Below are positions 58,688-64,000 of a stretch of DNA of 64,000 nt, piece after piece. Position 1 is the first letter of the stretch; every line of letters begins with the position of its first letter. Source of the DNA: Vanrija pseudolonga (lineage: Eukaryota > Basidiomycota > Tremellomycetes > Trichosporonales > Trichosporonaceae); assembly GCF_020906515.1 (NCBI RefSeq), contig NC_085853.1, positions 620,001 through 684,000 on the forward strand, in the 5' to 3' direction. Made by a program: the position numbers and the translations under genes. The notes under the pieces are model-generated. The model worked only from the letters and a program-made list of their open reading frames with translations. It ran no database searches and had not been told where the DNA came from.

Positions 58688-59787
58688 TCAAGTGAGGACA
58701 CGCCCGCCGTCGTTGACGAGTACATGGCCAGTAATGTAGGATGCGTCGTCAGACTACGACGACGACGTTAGTTGAAAGGCACGGGTGGTCCGATCCATCG
58801 GCGCGGCGGCTCGGACACGTCCGACCCGGTCACTCACAGCAAGGTAGACAATGCTCGCGGCCATCTCTTCTGCCGCCACGACGCGCTTGAGCGCCGTATG
58901 GTGGTCCACCAGGCCCTGCCGCTCGTGGATCGTGTCGCGCGTCATGGCTGTGTACAGTCAGTGCGCGGCGCGCGCGTGCACGGTCGGCCTAAAACCAGAC
59001 CCACCCGTCAGCACCATGCCCAGCGCCACGGCGTTCACGCGGGTGCCCTTATCGCCAAACTCGGACGCGGCCGAGCGCGTCAGGTGCGACACGGCCGCCT
59101 TGGACGTGTTGTACGCCGGCGTGAAGGGGAAGGCACGCTCGCCGGCAATCTGGCCAGCTTCAGTACATATTGCTTTCGTGTCTGCACGCACACTTGATAC
59201 GTTGACAATCGACCCGGGGCGCTTCTCGGCCAGCAGCACGCGGATAACAGCCTGCATGCCTGTGCGAGCGTCAGTATCAGCAACGGCACACAACCCGCAC
59301 CCTTCAGCGGCGCACCACATTGACGGCCTGCACCGCGTTCCACTGCTCCTCGGTGTAGTCGAGCACCGAGCCGGCCGACATGACTCCCGCAGCGTTGACC
59401 AGTACGTCCGGTGAGGCGCCGTAGGATGCCTTGGTTTGCGCGAGGGCCGTGCGCCACGTCGAGTCGGCACTGCGCGTGTGGCGTGGCACGTCGGCCGAAG
59501 TGTGAGCCTCTGCATCCATGACTCTACACCACCCACGTTACGCTCCCCTGCACAAACTCGACGCCGGTAGGCAGACCGGGCGCATTCAAATCGATGACGA
59601 GCACGCGCCCTCCGTGCTTGACGAACTGATCGACCATGGCGCGGCCGGTGAGAGGGTCGGCACGCCCACTACGTAGCATACTTACATGCCGCTTCCGCCA
59701 CCTGTGATCTGGAGGGGGTTAGAATGGCAAGACTGGCGGCGCCCTCACGATTGCGATATTGCTTGCGAGGCGTCCAAGGTGTGACAT
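58688..59787 (-). pseudogene. Short-chain dehydrogenase/reductase paralog 1, probably broken
   Basis: SDR-family oxidoreductase related to the gene at 60671-61713. Recognisable pieces in order are MSHLGRLASNIA, ITGGGSG, GRAMVDQFVKHGGRVLVIDL, PDVLVNAAGVMSAGSVLDYT, AVIRVLLAEKRPGSIVNVSS, AYNTSKAAVSHLTRSAASEF (YxxxK intact), TRVNAVALGMVLTG and a C-terminal YITGHVLVNDGGRVL. Two faults were seen. The intron 59685-59648 has a GTAAGT donor, but the position aligned with the paralog's acceptor ends in AC, not AG. Also, near 59308 the reading frame is one base short of the paralog's APMKGMQ segment, giving an early stop. A spliced form skipping 7-8 residues could restore frame, so it may be marginally functional; an assembly error is the other option. 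Confidence 0.65.
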
Positions 59788-60044
59788 GGTGGGTGGGTGT
59801 GGCGGAGTGGCGATGACACAATTCACTCAACAGCTCTGAACAACGCTCCAAAGCACCCACCTGTCCATGCAGCCCCGCTTTCTACAACCCCGCAGACGAC
59901 CCCACAATTCATACGGGTCGCGGTGTCACGCTTAACGCGATCCCAAGAACTGGAACATGGCCGAAGTCCGCAGACGCGCCGGCATCTCCGGCCGTCGGCG
60001 ATCACCACTCATCACACACCCCGCCGCGCCGAAGCAACAAACAA

Positions 60045-60060
60045 CCGTTGGTGAAGCGGT
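60045..60060 (+). repeat. Partial copy of the tRNA-Gly 5' half
   Basis: A 16-nt segment matches tRNA positions 60068-60083 at 15 of 16 bases, 23 nt upstream in direct orientation. It covers the end of the acceptor stem through most of the D loop. Confidence 0.7.
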
Positions 60061-60064
60061 TTAC

Positions 60065-60142
60065 ACACCGTTGGTGAAACGGTATCATGCGTCCTTGCCA
60101 TTCAGAATGGACGCGGCAGGGGTTCGACTCCCTTACGGTGTA
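60065..60142 (+). tRNA. tRNA-Gly (anticodon GCC) with a 7-nt intron
   Basis: Folds as a complete cloverleaf. The acceptor stem ACACCGT/ACGGTGT has seven pairs plus discriminator A. The D arm is GTGA-AACGGTA-TCAT, and the anticodon stem CGTCC/GGACG has anticodon GCC at 60097-60099. The variable loop is 4 nt, and the T arm is AGGGG-TTCGACT-CCCTT. The intron is 60101-60107, at the canonical site one base after the anticodon. A T5 run at 60172-60176 suits RNA polymerase III termination. It decodes GGC, a heavily used Gly codon in this GC-rich genome. The first pair is A-U, not the G-C usual for tRNA-Gly, but C2-G71 and A73, which matter for glycyl-tRNA synthetase, are present. Confidence 0.88.
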
Positions 60143-60171
60143 TACAGATGCGTTACGAGAGCAGCGGGTCG

Positions 60172-60176
60172 CTTTT
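60172..60176 (+). terminator. RNA polymerase III T-run terminator
   Basis: Five consecutive T residues 30 nt after the tRNA 3' end are the first such run downstream. Confidence 0.55.
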
Positions 60177-60670
60177 TCTGTTGGTTGGAAGTTGGTGGTG
60201 TCCTCGCACCAGGGTCGATTTTGGAACGGCGCCCGCCGTTCCCAGCCCGGCCGCAGGGCTCACCTCTGCACGTACGTTCGTTTACATGATTGCCCGTGTC
60301 GTGTGCACTGCACATGGAAGTCTGTGCGTCGGTCGCGGTCCGAGTGTGGCATGAGTGGGCCGACCAAGGGGTTCGTTCCAGCAGCGCGAGGGCGTTGCAT
60401 GCCACTCCTGCCACTGCCACCTACATCGATTCCTATGTACAGAGGCACGCGGGGTTGCTCAGCGCTGTGCATGTCGACAGTCTTCAGTTGTAGGCCCTCT
60501 CATGATCATGCTTGCATCTGACATGGTGACCTTCCCTCTCCACATGCAATCTGACGTGCCCCACTCCCTCTCCTGCCTCCCACCGTCCTCCCTTCTTCCC
60601 CCATCCGAACCCCCCTCCACTCGTCCCCGTGTGGCTCGTCCACACCCCACGCAACGCCACCTCCATCCTC

Positions 60671-61713
60671 CTAGATAGTGTATCCCGCGTCGGCCATCAG
60701 AATGTGGCCCGTGACAAGGGACGACTCCTCCGACTGCCCTCGCGTCAGCGCCACCCCGCCACCCCTTCCGCCAACTCACAGCAAGGAACAGCGCGGCGTT
60801 GGCAATCTCCTGCGGCTCGCCCCAGCGGTTGAGCGCGGTGAGGTGGAGCACCGAGTTCATGAATGCCGTGCGGTCTGGGGGCGCTGTCATGCCTCCGCGT
60901 CAGCTTTACCCTCCACCCCTCCACCCACCCGTCCGGATCATGCTCGGCGCGATGGCGTTCACGCGGATGCCCTTCTCGCCGTACTCCTTCGCGGCGATCT
61001 TGGTCAAGTGCGAAATGGCCGCCTTGGAGACCCCGTACGCCGTCTTGGTCGGCAGGCCGTTCACGCCGGCGATACTGCTAATGTTGATAATGTTGCCGCC
61101 GCGCTTCTCCTCCAGCAACGCCCCGATGAGCACCTGCATCCCCTTCATCGGCGCCTTGAAGTTGATGTCGAACGTGCGGTCGAACCCCTCGTCCGTCTGC
61201 TCGTGCAGCAGCGCAGTGTACGTGATGCCTGCCGAGTTGACCAGCACGTCGGGCGTCGCGCCGAACGCTTTCCGCCCGGTCTCGAGCGCGCGGGTCCAGA
61301 CGTTGGCGTCGCTAGCACGAGCGTTAGCGAGTGCTCTGAACCTTGGCTCCTCGGCGGTGCTCGACTGCTCGACCTCGACGTCCCTCGGGCCGAGGGTGCC
61401 GAGAAATCGCGGCGCGCCAAGCCCACCCAGCCCCGCGTACCGCTCCACAAGGCCGCCGGCCAACCCCCCACCCCCACACACCCACTCACGTCACGCTCGC
61501 AGCGAAGAACTCGACGCCGGGGGGGAACGCCGCGCCGTCCTTTGGCGCCGCGAGGTCGATAGCGACGACCTTGGCGCCGTGCGCCGCGAACGTTTCCGTG
61601 ATGGAGCGGCCGCTGCGCGTGCGTCAGCTCGGCCGTATCCTCAGCGGCGCGACCCACATGCCGCTGCTGGCACCGGTGACGATAGCAATCTTTCCTTCGA
61701 GGCGGGCGGGCAT
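60671..61713 (-). CDS. Short-chain dehydrogenase/reductase paralog 2
   Basis: Classical SDR oxidoreductase, substrate unknown, resembling 3-oxoacyl-ACP reductase/glucose dehydrogenase types. Five exons (61713-61658, 61612-61490, 61311-60929, 60883-60780, 60733-60671) give 242 residues, the classical SDR length. Motifs are IAIVTGASSGIGRSI (cofactor GxxxGxG), DVLVNSAGITYTALL (NxAG), NIINISSIAGVNG with the catalytic Ser, and AYGVSKAAISHLTK (YxxxK). Then come GIRVNAIAPSMIRTG and LVTGHILMADAGYTI. An Asp after the second strand (VVAIDLAAP) suggests NAD rather than NADP preference. All catalytic residues are intact. It has the same exon phases as its neighbour at 58688-59787, pointing to tandem duplication, but an extra 178-nt intron separates exons 2 and 3. 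Confidence 0.92.
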
Positions 61714-62222
61714 TGTGTGTGTGTGTGGGTGTTTGTGGGGCCGCTGTTGGGGCCTCGCTCGCTCTACCCGTCTCCGGGTTATGTACTGCGCCGTCGTGCC
61801 CCCACTACACGCCCTCGGATGGGCTCGACCCGCGACGACCCTCCGGAACATCCTGAGCCGCTTGGCATTGCTGGATAATCTCGTCGTTGCGGTGGAGCAC
61901 GCGTGCACCGATAATACGGCGGCGCAGGTGCCCGTCGTGCCCGGGAATTCGGCACGGCGCTTTCCTTTTCGTCGCTGGCCCGATTCTACGGCCTGCGATG
62001 GTTGTGGAAGTGCTCGTGACCTTGTACATGGCGAGCTGCGCGCTGCTCCTCTTCGCGCTCGTCTCGACCATTGCCCGCCGGGCTCTCCGCGCCACCCGCC
62101 GGATCTAGCCTGCCGAGAACCGAAACACGGCCGGGATATCAACCCACCGGCCATGTCCGTGTCGACTCACTCCCTCTCCAAACCGTTGTCCAACAATGCT
62201 CACATCTATATGCTATACTGTA
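61714..62222. promoter_or_regulatory. Upstream region of SDR 2 and 3' flank of RPA135
   Basis: A 509-bp region; both neighbours run on the minus strand. A TG/CA run lies at 61717-61738. A 73-codon frame on the plus strand (61887-62108) encodes one possible membrane helix followed by Arg residues; there is no other support for a gene. Confidence 0.4.
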
Positions 62223-64000
62223 CTACGTAACCGTCACGTTCAACCTGATACCCATGCACGCCATCTCCGCGCACAGATACCTGAACACGTATGGCACGGC
62301 AATCACGTCCATCTTGCTCCGTGTCGCCGCAGACGTCAACGCGCTCTTGGCAGCGACGCCGACCGCGCCATTCTTGACCACGCCGTCGAGAGCACCAGGC
62401 TGCTCGGACCGTTCGCAGATACGGCAGTAGTTTCTTGGCTTGCCGTCGTTGGGGCCGACAGTGTCGTCAAAGCCGAGCGAGATGAGCGAGCCACATGACC
62501 GACACACGTGAGCAGTCGAGTAGTCGGAACAGTTCATGAGACGGTCTTGCAACAAGAATGATGTTCCGTGGGCGATAAGAGCATCACGCTCCATTTCACC
62601 GAAACGGATACCACCGGCACGCTTACGACCCTTGACGGGCTGACGCGTGAGCGGGTCGACCGGTCCGAGCGCACGGGCCTGGAACTTGTCGTTGACCATG
62701 TGACGCAGACGCTGGTAGTAGACGACACCAATGTAGATGTCGGCCCTCAGCTCCTCGCCAGTGATACCAGAGTACATTGGCTCGTTGCCGTGGTAGTTGT
62801 AGCCCGCAGCGCGGAGCTGCTCGCCAAAGTAGTCCTGGGGACGGTCCGCGTCCGAGAACTTGAACGGCGTAGCGTCCTGAGAGAAGCCGTGGAGGGCACC
62901 AGCCTTGCCGGCGAGCGACTCGACGAACATTCCGATTGTCATACGAGAGGGGAAAGCGTGGGGGTTGATGATGACGTCGGGCTGCATGCCGCTCTCGGTG
63001 AAGGGCATGTCGATGGCAGGGAACTTTTGCGACATGACACCCTTCTGTCCGTGACGAGACGAGAACTTGTCACCAATGGTAGGCGAACGAGGGATACGCA
63101 GCTTGATGTGGATCTTCTGCAGCTCCGAGTCGCCGGTGTCCGAGCCGAGAACACGGACCTCGTCGATGTAGGCAGTCTCGTCACCCTTGTACTTGTGGAC
63201 CTTGGTGCGACCAGTGACATCATCGACGTAGGCACAAAGCGGGTCCCCAGCCTTGACCTTGGTGCCAATGCGGGGGAGGCCGTCAGTGTCGAGGAACTCG
63301 CGCCAGGTGTGGTCCTCCTTGACATCGCGACCAAGAGCAAAGTGGAGGGTAGGAGGGCCACGAGCAGAGCGGTTGACGTCCTTGAGGTCGAAGATGTCAG
63401 ACTTGTAGACGGTACCGTAGCCAAAGCCGCGCTCGTGGGCCGACTTGTTCAGGATCATGGCGTCTTCCATGTCGTAACCCGTGTATGAGATGACAGCGAC
63501 CACCGCGTTCATACCGTTGGGGAACGAGTCGAAACCGTAGTGCCTGTGCAGCTTGGGGCGGACAATCGGAGTCTGTCCGCTCTGGAGGCGGTACATCTTG
63601 TTGTCGGTACGGCGGTTGAGGGCAGTCGACGGTGTTCCCATGGACTGCTTGCCCATCTGGCACTGGCTGTGATGGGTGTCAGCAACGGTCACGGGTCAGA
63701 AGTCTCCACATACTACATGTTTCGTGGTGACTGGTTGAAGTCGGAGAAAGGAGTGAGGTTGGCAATGACTGAGAGCATCGACGTGGGGTCGAGCTCGACG
63801 TGCGTGGTGACGCCCTTCTCAATTTCCTCTGGGGTGACCGAGATATCCATGTAGACCTGCTCGAAGGTTCCGACGTGGTCGAGCTTGCCGTTGGAGAGGT
63901 AAGTGACAGGACGCATCATGCGGGAGCGCGAGCCGAAGAGGTAGAGACCGGGGTACTGGCCACCCTTGGTGACAGGGACATAGCCGACCTCGAGGTCAAT
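62223..64000 (-). CDS. RPA135: RNA polymerase I second-largest subunit, 5' cut by window edge
   Basis: Catalytic beta-type subunit of the RNA polymerase that makes rRNA. Two exons are visible, >64000-63714 and 63666-62223, joined through NQSPRNMYQCQMGKQSMG, the conserved site where the intron sits. Downstream motifs are TGYDMEDAMILNKSAHERGF, KFSSRHGQKGVMSQKFPAID, the hybrid-binding region GIRFGEMERDALIAHGTSFL and a C-terminal zinc finger with CRSCG and CRIC. AGYNYHGNEPMYSGITGEEL and the YIGVVYYQRLRHMVNDKFQA element distinguish RPA135 from RPB2 and RPC2. Roughly the last 575 residues lie in the window; the start is beyond 64000. Confidence 0.96.

Larger units (their letters stand above)
59788..60670. 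other. Region between the two SDR genes, containing tRNA-Gly
   Basis: An 883-bp stretch. Apart from the tRNA gene at 60065-60142, its partial upstream copy and a T-run at 60172-60176, nothing was recognised. Confidence 0.5.

Noticed and set aside
61887-62108. 73-codon frame with one possible membrane helix
   Set aside because: The N-terminal half is chance-like Arg/Pro; the frame is short and lacks any other evidence.

Overview
This 64-kb window is nuclear DNA of a GC-rich basidiomycete yeast, most likely Tremellomycetes, order Trichosporonales (Trichosporon, Cutaneotrichosporon, Apiotrichum or Vanrija type). The evidence is dense, intron-rich genes whose introns are mostly 36-60 nt, start GTGAGT or GTGGGT and carry a CTGAC or CTAAC branch site a few bases before CAG, and family content typical of these yeasts. 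No transposon, virus-like element, CRISPR array or rRNA was seen. Twenty-four protein genes (two cut by the window edges), one of them apparently broken, and one tRNA gene were resolved. Exon boundaries were worked out by hand from splice signals and reading-frame continuity, and may be off by a base or a short exon in places.

Layout. 1-9.8 kb: a telomere-capping STN1-like gene (5' cut), a lineage-specific nuclear-looking protein, geranylgeranyl diphosphate synthase, the Vps4-associated protein VFA1, and UPF3 of nonsense-mediated decay. 10-24.2 kb: an accessory-looking stretch with a type B carboxylesterase, an allantoate-permease-family MFS transporter, a peroxisomal D-amino-acid oxidase, a Zn2Cys6 transcription factor with a 2.8-kb upstream region, and ACC deaminase. 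Together these could form a nitrogen-scavenging neighbourhood. 25.3-38 kb: the ER ubiquitin ligase DOA10, then the mitochondrial outer-membrane genes GEM1 and UGO1 facing away from each other across a shared 625-bp promoter, then a 5'-nucleotidase-family phosphoesterase. 38-44.7 kb: a sugar transporter and myo-inositol oxygenase transcribed divergently from a 950-bp region with four copies of one 8-bp motif, then an NTF2-like/flavin monooxygenase. 45-57.9 kb: an ER DnaJ protein, TRP2 (anthranilate synthase), SKT5/CHS4 (chitin synthase activator with a prenylation motif), a chalcone-isomerase-fold mitochondrial protein, an unknown His-rich protein, and mitochondrial malic enzyme. 58.7-64 kb: two paralogous short-chain dehydrogenases flanking a tRNA-Gly gene, the first apparently decaying, and RPA135 of RNA polymerase I (5' cut).

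The best leads are regulatory. They are the GGCGCAAA motif array between the inositol oxygenase and transporter genes, a CCACGCG array before the GGPP synthase, a five-tract G-quadruplex just upstream of the D-amino-acid oxidase, and recurring TCACGTGA palindromes. Other notable points are stop-free introns whose retention would preserve frame, and a tRNA-Gly with a 7-nt intron next to a partial copy of its own 5' half.
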